Positions 45,401 to 56,984 of a stretch of DNA of 64,000 nucleotides are shown here, piece by piece. Both the position numbers and the translations under genes were made by a program. This stretch comes from Tiliqua scincoides. Taxonomy: Eukaryota; Chordata; Lepidosauria; Squamata; Scincidae. A model generated the notes under the pieces. It was not told the DNA's origin. It searched no databases and was given only the letters and a program-made list of their open reading frames with translations. Location: assembly GCF_035046505.1 (NCBI RefSeq), contig NC_089829.1, positions 1,782,001 to 1,846,000 of the forward strand, read 5' to 3'. How positions within the stretch are numbered: the stretch's first letter is position 1; the number at the start of each line of letters is the position of its first letter.

Positions 45401-48400
45401 CAAGGCCCGCCAGGGTGTTCTGGGAGGCAGTTGCATCCCTCCTTCTCCCCCCCACCCCCCAGACTGATGCAGCACTCCCTGTTTGCCTGGCATTCTGTAC
45501 AGGTCTTTGCCCTGAGGAGCTCACAATCCTGATGTCAGCACAAGGGAGACAACAGAAGAAATGATGTGAATGGAGATGGGTGTAGCTTTGGGCAAGCTGA
45601 CATGGCAGGCTCCACTGCATGTGTACCTGAGCCTGGTTTTAATAGGGAACAGGCACAAAGGCAGGAGAAAGTGGGCTTTGGGAAAGGGGTTTGATGGCAG
45701 TGAGAGAGGAGGGACCCAGCAGGCAGGCGAAAGGCCCATCCTCGGATGGAGGGCACAGGCAGGGTTGACCCTTGTCTTTATCCTGAGATGAACCCTGTAA
45801 AATGAGTCAGGGCTACAAATCTCCATGTTTGCAGGTGGAACGTCTGAGGCAGGGAGGGCCAAGGGGAGGCGCGCTTCTGCCTAAACAAGGCCTGCAGGAT
45901 TCTGTACAGTTTGCAAAACCCGCTTGACCAGAGGTGGCAGCGGGATGGAAACGAAACATGGTGGCTGAGTCAGGCTGTGGAGAGGGGAGCCTCTTTCTGG
46001 GAGGTGACCCTCTGGTTCCCCTCCCTCTGATGTAACACATCTCTCCTTTCCAGGTTCCTGGGCAGCGACTGCCGTGATTCCTACTTCACCAACACACAAA
46101 GGCACCGCATTGTGAGTACTCTGGAGCCCTGTGTCCAGCGCTGGGCTTGGTGGGCAAGAGGGGCCCAGGAGGAGGAGACTGCCTCCCTCCCTCCCAGCCA
46201 TCCTGCCTCTCTTTCCCACCTGGCAGGTCTACGAGATCCTAGCCCAGACCGTCTATGGGAAGCGGAAGCATGCTGAGGTCGGCATCGAGCGGCTCTTGAA
46301 TGAAGGCGTCTACTCTGCAGCCTTCCCCCTGCATGAGGTCAGGGACATAGAGAGGGTTGCGCACAGAGGGCAGGGAGGCATGGCAGGGGCTCAGGTGTGC
46401 CAATAAGCTCCTGTACCATAATCTCACAGAGCCACGATTGCTTGACAGTGAACACAAGGACGTGCTGCACATTTTCAGAGGCACCAATGGCTTCCTTACA
46501 GCTTGTGTCAATTTGTACCCCTCTTTTCAACCTATAAGTGGGCTTGGAGAGGCTAGACATAGCAGAGCAAAATGCAGGCATCATTTCCTGCTTCCGACAG
46601 GAGGTCTTTGGGGCCCCTCCCCTCCTCCAAGGATTTGGCTGCTGGGACGTCAGCCCTGGGCTGGCGCTCTGTCGCCTTCTGACATCACTTCCTGGGAAGC
46701 GGGTGATGCCCCAGGGCCTCTGAGAGCCTTTTCTCCCTTCTCCTTCCCCTCCAGGGCCCTTTTGAGCTGCCCGAGTACGAGGTTCCTGGTGAGGAGCTGA
46801 ACTCCCGGCAAATTCTGTACCGCTTCTGGGCCCAGTGGCGCTGCTGGTACAAGTACCAGCCCTTGGACCACATCCGTGAATACTTTGGCGAGAAGGTTGC
46901 CATCTACTTTGCCTGGCTGGGTGAGGATGATCTGACCAGCGCAGCTCCCTTTCCTTCCTGCCCCATCCTCCCTGTGACTTCCCGATATCCAGATGCTGTA
47001 CTTTATTTGTGCCAGCCTGGGATGCTTTCAGAGAGGGAGCCCTGCACTCTGCACATGCTCAGAGAATGCTTCTCCAGACTTCCCAGACAGGCATTCAGAA
47101 GGAATTCAGGAGCAGCTGACTGGGTGTGGCCGTGCTTTGTGGAATAAAAAGTGAGGGGGGCACAGGCTGGGTGGAGACTATCCCAGCCCCTCTGAGGGGA
47201 AAGGGGGGTCTTGGGCTGTCCCACTGCAGAGTGCAGAATGTGTGCCCAGATGGCCCCTGTGCTCTGTCCTCCCTCGCAGGCTTCTACACGGCTTGGCTGC
47301 TTCCGGCCGCGGCTGTCGGAACCTTTGTCTTCCTTTCAGGGCTCCTTACTATGGGCACCAACACACCTGCGTGAGTGTGAGGCATAGCTCTGTGGCAAGG
47401 GGGCGAACAGCGGGCTGGGGGGGGACACCAGTCACAAAGGGGCATGTCCCACAGGTCGCTGCCCTGCCTTGCCCAACCTTTCCAGCGCAGTGACTGGTTG
47501 GGGTGTTCCTCCACCTTTTTAATGGCTGTCTGGCTGCAGGGGGAGCAAGGAGCTGCTGGGCCCAGCCTCACGCCTCCCCTTGTTGGTGCCTCCACTGGGG
47601 CAAGCAGGATGAGTTTAGTGGACATCTCGTGTGCAGCAGCAGGCTATTTCTTCAGACCAGTTGTGGAGGGCTGTGTCCTCTGCCCTGGGAGACCCTCTCC
47701 AGCCTCAGATTTCCCACAGTGGCTGCTTTGGGTGAGGGGCGGCTGTCTGCCTGTGCACAGGGGCACTCCAGGCAGAGGTGTAACTAGAGCAGAACCTGAG
47801 GGGTACCTGCCAAGGGTGGTGTGAAGCCACCAGCACCGCCGCCTCCTGGGAGAACCCAGAAATGACTGCCTTGCACTGCTTATGGCTCTGCTGGAGGAGG
47901 GGGCACTCGCTGTGGCGGCTTCCTCTTCAGAGGGGAGCCTCTACAGGAGAAGGAATAGTGGGCAAAGCTGACAGGACTTCCTCTTCTGGGGAGAACCTGA
48001 AAGTGACACCCCAAAGTAATGCCATCGCTGCCTCAGGCGGCTTCTAGTTACACTTCTGGCTACAGGCACATGTTTCTGGGTCAAGCCCTGGTCGTTTGAA
48101 GACCCACGGCCAAGGCAAAGTGCCTGTGTCAGACCTCAGCCCTGGGTAGGGACAAAGGGGGTGAGGTCTGGGAGAGCACACCCATGGCTGCCTCCTTCTT
48201 TTGCTGAGCCTGTCCTCTACCCCACCCCAGGCAGGAGATCTGTGGCAGTGGTGGCCAGTTTCTCATGTGCCCCCTTTGTGACACCTGCGACAACTGGAAC
48301 ATCTCGGAAATCTGCCCCATGGCGAAGGTGAGGTGACCAGGCACCTGGCAGTGGGCTGTCGGGGTTCTCCTTGGTGGGTGTAGTGACACGCCCAGAATGA

Positions 48401-51400
48401 ACCAAGGAGGATACCTTGGGGTGTGTGGGGTATTCTGCTGTCACAGGGAACAGAGGTGCTCACTACGGGGTAGGCAGAGCAAGAGCTGTTGCTGTCAAGC
48501 CCTCCTCTGCCCCAGGCATAGTCTGCATGGCTCAGCCTCCCTCAGTTCCCCCACCACTAAAATGGGCAGATGGGGAGGGGCTGGAATATATTTCAGGCAT
48601 CTTTGCAGTTTTCCAGTCTGAAATATTCCCATACTAACTGGAGAGAGAGGAAGCAGCTGTGATGGGCTAAGTTTGCAACGGCCTGGTGAGGAGTCTGTTT
48701 GCAACTCCTGACCCCCTTCTGGGTATGCCCAACGCTCCTTTTTAAGGCACTGGTATACTGTTGGGCTGCCAGACTCTGCAAAGAGTGTGCTGTGGGTGGT
48801 ACCAGCTCCACTTTTCTTCTCCGCACCACTATGAGGTTGGCTCACCTCAAGGCCAAGTGGAGGATTGCCCAGCCCAGCCCACCCCTCAGTCCTCCCCACC
48901 CTTCCGGCTTGGAGCAATGGTGGAAGAGCTGAGCGGGGATGCATGGGCGCTTCCATCACAGAGCGGATGCCCCTCTCCTTGCCTGCCACCGCATCTGGGC
49001 GGCTGTACCGTCCTGTGTCGTCACTGGCGGGCTTTTCCCAGGGCCGCCTCTGTCTCTTCTGTGGGGGGTGCAGGTTGGCTACCTCTTCGACCACCCAGGG
49101 ACCGTCTTCTTCAGCATCTTCATGTCCTTTTGGGCCGTCACCTTCCTGGAGTACTGGAAGCGTAAGAGCGCCACCCTGGCCCACCACTGGGACTGCTTGG
49201 ACTTCCAGGAGGAGGAGGCAAGTGGAGGGGGGGCAGGTCCAGCACATCCCTTTGCAGTTTGCGGGATTTGAATCCACAGTCCAGTGATGGAGCCATCCCT
49301 GTCCTGCATGTGGAAGGACCCGGCTGTGCGCTCTACTCTGGCAGCATCCTTGGCCTGGGCCAGGAAAGAGACTCCTTTGGAGCCCGCGAGAGAGGTTGCT
49401 GGCCTGTGCGTGATGATGCTGGCATTGGCTTCAGTCCCTAGAAGGCAGCTCCATGTATGCCCAGGCAGTGTTTCTGTGCCAGGAAGAAAGACAGACCTGT
49501 CGGTCTGGGCACCAGGTGGCGCCAGTCTCCACCACTCAGACTGGCAGTGCGCACACCACGCTCCCTTCTGGGGCCCACAATGGCAGGCGAAGTCCTGAAC
49601 CTTTGTAGCAAGACGTGGTCAGGCTGGTCCACACAGGCCTCTTCTGCAAACCCAGGCCTTGTGTGGGATGCCACAGCTTGGCACCGCAAGGAGTAAGCAA
49701 TGGCACGGGAGGCACAGCCCAGGGTCCAGCTGGCTGTGGAGGGAAGCGGTGAGCAGGCCACAAACGCCATGAGTCCCCCCCCCCCCCCGCCAGCCACATT
49801 TTCAACCCCTCGGTTGAAACACAGTCCTGTTTCTTGACTTCCTCCTGTACCTTGTAAGAGTGCCCAAAACTTCAGGATGGTTTTCAAAAGGGAAGAAAGA
49901 CGGGGAGGGGACTTCATGCGCACACACCAAAGAGCTTTCCGAGAGAAGCCCCTCAACTGGATTCGTACAGGCCAGTTCATTTTATGGCAGCAACTCTTGT
50001 TGCCAAAGCAACTGACCCCCCCCCCCACTTAGCAGGCAGCAGGGCAGTGCGATACTCAGCAGCTCGACTTGGAAGTGACCCTTGCTGAGCTTGGCGGGCC
50101 TCCTCCCAGGAAGGAGGGTTTGGGGAAGGCAGCCCCATGTCCCCTTCTCTAGCCTCCAGCAGCCTCTTCTCTGCCCTCCAGGAACGGCCCCGGCCGGAGT
50201 TTGCTGCTATGGCACCGTGCCTGGAGCAGAACCCCGTCACGGGAGTGAAGGAGCCCCACTTCCCTGAGCGGGACCGGCTGTCGCGCGTCCTGACGGGGTC
50301 CATGGCCATCATCATCATGGTAAAGGCAGCCTGGGAGTGGGGGCGAGAGGTCTCCTTCCTGTCTGCCCCTTGGGCCTGGCACACCTCCCACATTCCCCAT
50401 CTTGACTGACTTCAAATTCCCCCTTCAGCATCAAATCACCCCCCAGCCCCTATCCCCACCATAGCTAAGCTCACAGGTATGTGTATGATGTCGCACCACC
50501 TGCTCCCCCCCCGTACATTTCTTCCCCTGCCTCTGTTGCCTCCCTAGATTGCAAGCTCCTTGGGGCAAGGAGTGGTCCCCCCCTTTGTTAACTGTAGGAC
50601 CCCGGATGATCCTCAAGCCCTGCCTCAAGTGCTGATGCAGCCCCTTGCTTCTGTCCCCCCTTCTTCCCCCCAGCTCTGCGTGGTGATGATTTTCCTGGTG
50701 TCAGTGATCATGTACCGAGGAATTGTCAGTACCATGATGTACCATACGGGGAACACCGTCTTGATGACACAGGTGAGAGGGGCCCTCACCTGCCGGGGGG
50801 GAAAGGCTGGGGTAGGCAGGAGCTCACACTTTCCTGGCCAGTGTCGGAAATGGGCCTTGTGAACTGCCATTGTGGGTGAAGAGGCGGCCCTTCTGCCTGA
50901 CCCTTTAGGGCTCTGCCTCTGCGCTCCGCAGTCTTGGTAATGAGGAGTAGGTCCTCCATGTGCAGGCACAGTCTATCCCTGAGTGCCAGTTAATACCAGT
51001 GGCAGCCAAAGGGGGCTGTGTGCCTTCCTGTCCTGCTAGGCCATGGTGGGAAAGAGGGGGCTGGCTCTGGGCCCCCCCCAGTTCCAGTCCCTCGGTCAGC
51101 CTCTGCGCCACACTTCATCCCTGCAGGCGGGCAACATCGCCAACATCAGCAGCTCAATGGTGAACCTGGTCCTCATCCTCCTCATGAGCCAAGTCTACAC
51201 CTCTCTTGCCGAGAAGCTCACCAGGTGGGGTGAGTCTGTGCCTCCCCCCACCCATGCAGCCAGGTCGGCTGCTCCTCTGCTTGGGCATGTTCCTGGCCAG
51301 GCGCCCCTGGCAGCATCCATGCTCGTGCTGCCCGATGCTCCAGCTTGTCAACGCTCTCTCTGCCGCCCCTGCAGAGATGCACCGGACCCAGACGCAGCAC

Positions 51401-54400
51401 GAAGACGCCTTCACCTTCAAGGTGTTCCTCTTCCAGTTTGTCAACTTCTACTCTTCTCCTTTCTATGTGGCCTTCTTCAAGGGCAGGTGCGGCAGGACTG
51501 CCTTGAAAGAGGAGAGGAAAGGGGGCCCTTTGCCCTGCGCCTGCCCCACTGCTGCTGTTCTGGAGGGCTCGGGTTGGTCTGGCCACGGGCACCCTTTGAG
51601 AAACGTGGGCCCCCAACCCCCTCCCCTTCAGCACCAGCCTGCCTTTCAACGGTGCTCTGGCTATACTGCCCGGGTGGCACCCAGTATACACTCCTCCTAC
51701 AGCCATGGGCAGGTGCCCCACTATTGGAGGCAGGGCATTTGTGGCCCCCGGCCAGAGTGTGGCAAGGGATCCTGGGGGCATGGGGAACAGGCCACGGGCC
51801 GCCACCTAAGCCGTGGGAACACTGGTTTCCATTTGAGCTCTTGCAGTGGGCCAGTGCAGGCACACTCCTTGCAGAGTCACACCAGCCCCTTTGGCCAGAG
51901 TGCAGCTCTTGTCTGAAAGCTCTTTGGCGTCTGCCTCCTGCTCAGCAGCAGGCCTTTCGGAGCCGTGGCTGCCCAGGATGGAACTCTGGACTCCCAATAC
52001 AGAGTCTGAGAGATCCTGTTTCCGTTTCCCTGTTCTCGACTCCAGGCCAGAGGCAGCCCACTCTGGCATCTGATGCCTGCTTTTGCCCCCCCAGGTTTGT
52101 GGGGCATCCTGGCCAGTACGGCAAACTCCTGGGCATGCGGAATGAAGACGTGAGTACCAGGGCAGAGGCGGGGAAGAGGTTTCTGTGTCCCTTCTGGGTG
52201 GTCGTGTGTGGCAAACAGCATCCCTCCCTGTGGACTAGCAAACCAGCTGGCTGAACCTCTGCAGGTTGGAGCAGCCACCTTCCTTTCTAACAGCCCTCTG
52301 GAAGGAACGTGTGGCTCGCCTCTAGAACCCCTTTCCCAACAGCTATGGGGGACTGGGCCGCCTTCAGGATTACACCAGGACTGTGGAACTCCCTGCCCCA
52401 CGAGGCCCACCTGACCTCCTTCAGTTGCCTTCAGGAAGGTCATTCAAACCAGCCTCCCCACTAGGCCTGGGGCCCTGCAAGCCTATCTGTTCTGTGACTG
52501 GCTTAACGTGTCCAGTGCCTTGTGCTGCATGCGCAAAAAGGGGGCTCGGAACGTGCTTGTTGAGTCCACCTGTGGCATCGCTGCCTCTGTTTTCTCTGGC
52601 TGCAAGAAGCATCCCAGCTGCAGCCTGGTGCTGTGGGGTGGGGCTTGTGCTCTGGTCCCCTGGGGGGTCCTCGGCCCCAGCTGTGCAGTCGCCCACCAAG
52701 CCCTCCTTTGCTTTCCTTTACCCTGCAGTGCGGTCCCGGCGGGTGCCTGATTGAACTGGCCCAGCAGCTCTTCATCATCATGGTGGGGAAGCAACTGGTT
52801 AGCAATGTCCAAGAGTTCCTGATCCCGTGAGTCTGGGCGGGGGGCCCTCTGCGTCCCCCTGGAGCCACTGGGTGGGCAGCTGGGCTGGCCCCTGTGACCC
52901 TCTGGCTTTCGTTTGCGGGCTCCTTCTGATGCAGGGTGCCCCTCAGAGTGCCATCCTCTGCTCTCCTACTTCTCCTGCAGCAAGCTAAAGGCCTGGCAGC
53001 AGAAGCGGAGGCTGGCCCAGGTGCGAGGCGCACAGCTCTGCCAGGAGCCCAGGCGCTGGGAGGAGGACTACGAGCTGGTCCCATGTGAGGGCCTCTTCGA
53101 GGAGTACCTGGAGATGGGTGAGTGGGCAGAGGCCGGCAGGCAGGGGGGGCTGTAGTCTGCCATATCCTCTTGGCCAGGCATTCCTTGGTGGGTGAGCAAT
53201 GTGGTCCAACACTCACCCTGTGCCTCCACCTTCTTCCCTCCCAGTGCTCCAGTTTGGCTTCATCACCATCTTCGTGGCTGCGTTCCCACTGGCGCCCCTC
53301 TTTGCCCTGCTGAACAACTGGGTGGAGATCCGGCTGGACGCCCAGAAGTTCGTCTGCGAGTACCGCCGCCCAGTGGCTGAGCGCGCTCAGGACATCAGCA
53401 TCTGGTTCTTCCTTCTCGATGTCTTGGCGCAGGTCTCTGTCGTCATCAACGTGAGTCTGGGAGGAGCGCATCCCGCCTGGCCTGTCCCCATCACTCCCCA
53501 GATTCCACAGTGCTTCTGTCCAGCAGCCTCCACATGAGTTTCTGGTTCCTGAACTGCTCTCCTCTCCTCACCCCCAACCTGAGGAGAGTTGCTTGTGTTC
53601 TGTTTTGGGAGACTCCTGTAGCTTTCACCCCTTTACATGGGATGGGTGAGCAAGTACTCCCCAGGCTGCAGAGGCCTCCTTCCTCCACCACCATTCTGCC
53701 ACATGCATACAAGGGAGGAATGCCTGCCTGGCGGACCTGTGTTCAATGGCAACACCCACAACATTTCTGGGTCTTTAACTCCGGCTTTCTCTGTGGTCTC
53801 CTGCCCCCCAGGCCTTCCTGATCGCCTTCACGTCAGACTTCCTGCCACGCCTCCTCTACCAGTACGAGCACGATAGTCACCTGCACGGCTACATCAACTT
53901 CACACTGGCCTACTCTCCGCCAAGCTACGTGGACAGCAACCACACCATGTGCCGGTGAGCCGAGCGGACCACAGCCTTCCCTCAGGCCTGTGACTGCCCC
54001 TGGCCACGCTGACTGCCACTGCGGCTTATCCCCAGGTACAAGGCCTTCCGGGATCCTAATGGCAACCACACACTCTTCTACTGGAAGCTGCTGGCCATTC
54101 GCCTGGGCTTCATCATTGCCTTTGAGGTGAGAGCTGCATGGGGTGGGGGTGAAGAAAAACCATCCCAGAAGGTGAGGGGGGGAGGGCAGAAAAAGCTTCC
54201 CCTCCTGACGTGGTTATAATAAGAGATTCTGCCGCCTGCCCCTCCATGGGTGGTGAGTGACCTGCCCAAGCTTTAAGGTTGATTGGACAGTCATCAGGGA
54301 GAGCCCCATGCAAAACGTGCTGCAGGAGCTCAGCTAGAGGCCAGGAAAGCATCTTGGATTCCAAAATGAAGCATGCGGATGGATGGCCATGTCTGCAGAA

Positions 54401-56984
54401 TAAGCCCGGCTGCTTTTGTCGCAGTCATTTGTGTAACTTTTCCAAATGCAACATTTTGGGTTGAGTTTTCTCAGTGTTGAATTTATGTGTCTCTTGGCAA
54501 AAACGTATCCAAAACTACCATTAAATAAAACAGAAAATACACCTTTGCTTTGGCTCCTCTGATCCAACATCCATTGTTAATCTATTCACATTAATTGTTT
54601 TGTTTAATCGAACACAATTTTCTTCATAATTTAATTTAGATGCAATTTAATTACCTTATTTCATGGCACCATCTTCTGCTTGAGGGGGTCTTTGAATACA
54701 CTTTTTGATTTGAAAATAAAATGAACGTGGCAGTTGCAGAACTTTGGCTCCCTGAGCTGAGTTCACACATTTTGAGATGTGCAGGAAAACACGTGTGAGG
54801 ATTGCCTATTTGAGCATGGATTTGTTTTGGGAGGATGGCATTTCCAGCCTCGCATCTTCTGCAGCCTTCTTTCTGCCTCTGGCTGTGAGCCAGGAAGCCC
54901 CGCTGCTCCTCTGACCTCTGCAGTGAATTCACAGGTGGACATTGGCCCACTCTTTTGGCCTCAGTCTTCCCAGTTGCAGTTGGGGCTCCAAACGCAGAAC
55001 TGATCACAGAGAGTGAGCGCTTGCTGCCTCCCTGCTCAGCCAGCCTCTTCTTCCCCTGCCCAGCACGTCGTCTTCTTTTGCCTCCGCCTCATAGACTGGC
55101 TGGTCCCGGATGTGCCAGAGTCGCTGGAGGTGAAGATCAAGCGCGAGCGCTACCTGGCCAAGCAGGCGCTGGCCGACAACCAGGACGTGCTGCTGACGGT
55201 GAGTCGTGAGTCCTCTCGCTCTCCAGGTCAGTGCACCGAGGAGCACGCCAGGCGTGCGCGCGTGTGTTCGGTGTTGGTGTTCTTGCCGCAAGATACCAAG
55301 CACCCAGCAACAGGGAGGGAGGATCCCGGAGGAGGAGGAGGGGATTTCCTTCTTGCACCGTCCTGCCCACCTCCTGGCCATCACTTCTCAAGACCCTCTA
55401 GCTGCACAAAAGGATCTGGGTGCAGTCACACGTGACTGTGGGGTTTGGGGGGGGTGATCTTCCATACAGCCAAGTGCAAGTGTGCAAACTGATCTCATCG
55501 ATTTGCTTTCTTGCAGTTTTTAAACGAATCGATGCCCTGAATGCACACTGGTGCTGCTGAGGGGCAGGGGAAAGACATGGCTCACAATCCTTTCCGGCTG
55601 CCATAGTCAGACCCTTGGTACCCCCACCCCAGTATTATCTGCACTGACTGGCAGCAGCTCTCCAAGGGGCACAGGATTAGGGTCTTTTCCCTGCTGGGGC
55701 TTGAACCAAGGACCTTCTGCAGGCAAAGCAGGGGAGCTTTACTTGCTGAGTGCCCCCCCCTACTACAAAACCAGAGGAACTGGACCTTGTGGCAAACTGT
55801 GCAGGTGCTATGCTCCAGAAATTAAAAATGAGCAGAATAACGGAGAACTTCTAGAGCAGGGGTTCCATTTTGGAAGTGAGACCAGGTGACTCAGACTCTG
55901 GGGAGAATTTCAGAGGTGACCCTTTGCTGTGCCCAGGACTAGATGGGCCTCTCCATTTAAAGAACCCTGCTTTCTGCTGCCACAGAAAGCACCCCATGGC
56001 CGCAAGCACGGGTGTCTCAGCAGAATGTTCTCCCCCGCCGCATAATGTTGACCCTGGATCCGGGACCCTGTTCCCCCTGCACTGTTTCTGGGTACCGGTG
56101 ACTTGAGGCCGCATCTCCGTGTGTGAAGCTGTGTGTCAGTGTTGTGATCCTTGTGTTGTATTCCTCCATGGCAGCATGAACGGCACGGTAAGTGGATCTT
56201 GCTCCTCCCGATGGCCGGCATGTTCTTGGGCTGTGCTGGTCTTCTTATGGGAATGATCTCCCTAACTTAGTAGTGCTGAGCTGCTGAAATGACTGAGCCT
56301 TTGGGTTTGTGAGGTGTCCAACAAGAGGAAAGTTTGGGTCACGCAAAACAGCCCCTCTGGTCCAGGATCCCAGGGTTATTGCCAGGAAGCCCCCAGCTGG
56401 GCCATGAAGGCTTTAGTCATCCACGTTCTGCTTGTTGTCCCTCACCCTCAGTCGTCACCCATCTCGGTCCCTCCAAAAAGTGTCTCTGACTACTAACTGC
56501 TTGCAGCTCAGTTCATCTTTGGATTTTTTTAAAAGAAAAACCTCTCTCTGTAAGTGACCTCATAGTGCCTTGTGGCAATGAGTTCTGCAGGCTAGCTATA
56601 ACCCCCCCCCCCACTTTGATTTGTCTGAAAGCTCCATGCCCAACTCATGACGGGCCTGCGAAGTGAGGCCTGCTGCCTCCAGGCCGGGCAAGGTGGCAGG
56701 AGTCAGACAACCCCACCCCCTTGAGACTGCCTTTTGGGGTCAGCCCCTGCCAAACTGGCCTACTCTCTGCACACCCTGGGGCTTGCTTATGGCTGCCATC
56801 CCCTCTTCTCTGGCGACCGGGGTTTCCTGCCACCTGGTGCCAGTCCAGGAGGCACTGAGCTGTGAAGGTGCACCTGCTGCAGCCAGCGCCTCGGCCACTA
56901 GTGTGCTGAACCGGCTCTCTGATTTTTCTCTGTCTTGCTTTGTCCCCTGCAGCAAGTGCCTCTCCATCCAGCAGCCTGATCTAG
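42465..56984 (+). CDS. ANO7-like anoctamin (TMEM16 family), probably the ANO7L1 locus
   Basis: Ten-helix membrane protein of the TMEM16 family (calcium-dependent channels and lipid scramblases). Clear exons: 42465-42599, 42800-42908, 43181-43374, 44967-45074, 45189-45325, 46054-46111, 46227-46337, 46755-46920, 47280-47370, 48231-48327, 49074-49217, 50182-50319, 50674-50772, 51127-51229, 51375-51486, 52095-52149, 52729-52826, 52981-53117, 53245-53450, 53812-53954, 54036-54126, 55064-55198. They join to 2667 bases, 889 residues in one frame (human ANO7 933). DFVLVWEE opens the cytosolic dimerisation domain; the anoctamin domain runs from about residue 320. Signature matches to ANO7 include [64 protein letters not shown] and [20 protein letters not shown]. 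Calcium-site equivalents E648, E693, E696, E725 and D729 are kept; the Asn of ANO1 position 650 is Ser644. Sequons occur at NFT and NHT in a late extracellular loop. Intron 11 uses a GC donor. The C-terminal exon(s) are uncertain (candidates 56175-56187 and 56953-56984). Confidence 0.88.
43603..44932. mobile_element. hAT-type element (cagtggcgtagct), outer member of a nest
   Basis: It starts cagtggcgtagctaat and ends actgctacgccactg, flanked by a near-perfect 8-bp duplication, caggcctt (43595-43602) and caggccat (44933-44940). A second left-type end, cagtggtatagctaagg, at about 43772 suggests a further internal copy. A complete younger element (43994-44535) lies within. The A/T-rich right half resembles 40240-40640. 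Confidence 0.7.
43994..44535. mobile_element. hAT-type MITE (cagtggcgtacc), inner member of the nest, complete
   Basis: It has cagtggcgtacctggggg at the left, the inverted form cccaggtacgccagtg at the right, and a perfect 8-bp duplication gtaactgt (43986-43993 and 44536-44543). The interior has strong hairpins, for example about 44147-44190 (cctcctccgttccccct and its complement) and about 44221-44287 around 'tggggctgctcccagtggcc'. Same family as 2525-3644. It inserted after the outer element was in place. Confidence 0.9.
45326..46053 (+). other. ANO7-like intron 5
   Basis: GT-AG intron of 0.7 kb; no repeat or other gene recognised. Confidence 0.7.
46338..46754 (+). other. ANO7-like intron 7
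   Basis: GT-AG intron (donor gtcagg); nothing further recognised. Confidence 0.7.
46921..47279 (+). other. ANO7-like intron 8
   Basis: GT-AG intron; nothing further recognised. Confidence 0.7.
47371..48230 (+). other. ANO7-like intron 9
   Basis: GT-AG intron of 0.86 kb containing a short hAT-type MITE (47773-48058). Confidence 0.7.
47773..48058. mobile_element. hAT-like MITE (cagaggtgtaactag), 286 bp
   Basis: The terminal inverted repeat cagaggtgtaactag pairs with ctagttacacttctg at the right end. The flanks actccagg (47765-47772) and gctacagg (48059-48066) match at 6 of 8 positions, compatible with an old 8-bp target duplication. No coding capacity. Confidence 0.75.
48328..49073 (+). other. 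ANO7-like intron 10
   Basis: GT-AG intron of 0.75 kb. A short MIR-like motif occurs near 48525-48565 ('cctccctcagttc', 'actaaaatgggcag'). Nothing else recognised. Confidence 0.6.
49218..50181 (+). other. ANO7-like intron 11, GC-AG type
   Basis: The exon ends ...gaggag and the intron begins gcaagt, the consensus of the minor GC-AG class. The frame (EEE|ERPRPEF, compare ERPRPQF in ANO7) requires this donor, because the nearby gt would shift the frame. Homopolymer C-runs lie near 49775 and 50015. No other gene is seen. Confidence 0.75.
50320..50673 (+). other. ANO7-like introns 12 and 13
   Basis: Intron 12 (50320-50673) and the following intron (50773-51126) are GT-AG and hold no recognised element. 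Confidence 0.65.
51487..52094 (+). other. ANO7-like intron 15
   Basis: GT-AG intron (donor gtgcgg) of 0.6 kb; GC-rich, so frames run open through it, but no family match is seen. Confidence 0.65.
52150..52728 (+). other. ANO7-like intron 16
   Basis: GT-AG intron of 0.58 kb; nothing further recognised. Confidence 0.65.
53451..53811 (+). other. ANO7-like intron 19
   Basis: GT-AG intron of 0.36 kb; nothing further recognised. Confidence 0.65.
54127..55063 (+). other. ANO7-like intron 21
   Basis: GT-AG intron of 0.94 kb with an A/T-rich middle (about 54400-54720) that may be an old element of unknown class. Confidence 0.6.
55199..56952 (+). other. ANO7-like last intron region, 3' coding end unresolved
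   Basis: After the exon ending [10 protein letters not shown] a good donor (gtgagt) opens this region. A possible 13-base micro-exon (56175-56187, gcag|catgaacggcacg|gtaagt) and an acceptor at 56952 are the best candidates for the C-terminus. At about 55685-55745 a reversed tRNA-type SINE motif ('gcttgaaccaaggaccttct') is present. Confidence 0.45.
55685..55750 (-). repeat. tRNA-derived SINE remnant
   Basis: 'gcttgaaccaaggaccttct' followed by 'gcaggcaaagcagggga' resembles a reversed tRNA-related SINE head with B box and anticodon-side sequence. Short and decayed. Confidence 0.4.

Noticed and set aside
51043-52254. 403-codon plus-strand frame as a separate gene
   Set aside because: It reads through exons 14-16 and introns of the ANO7-like gene in varying frame relation; the splice structure explains the coding part.
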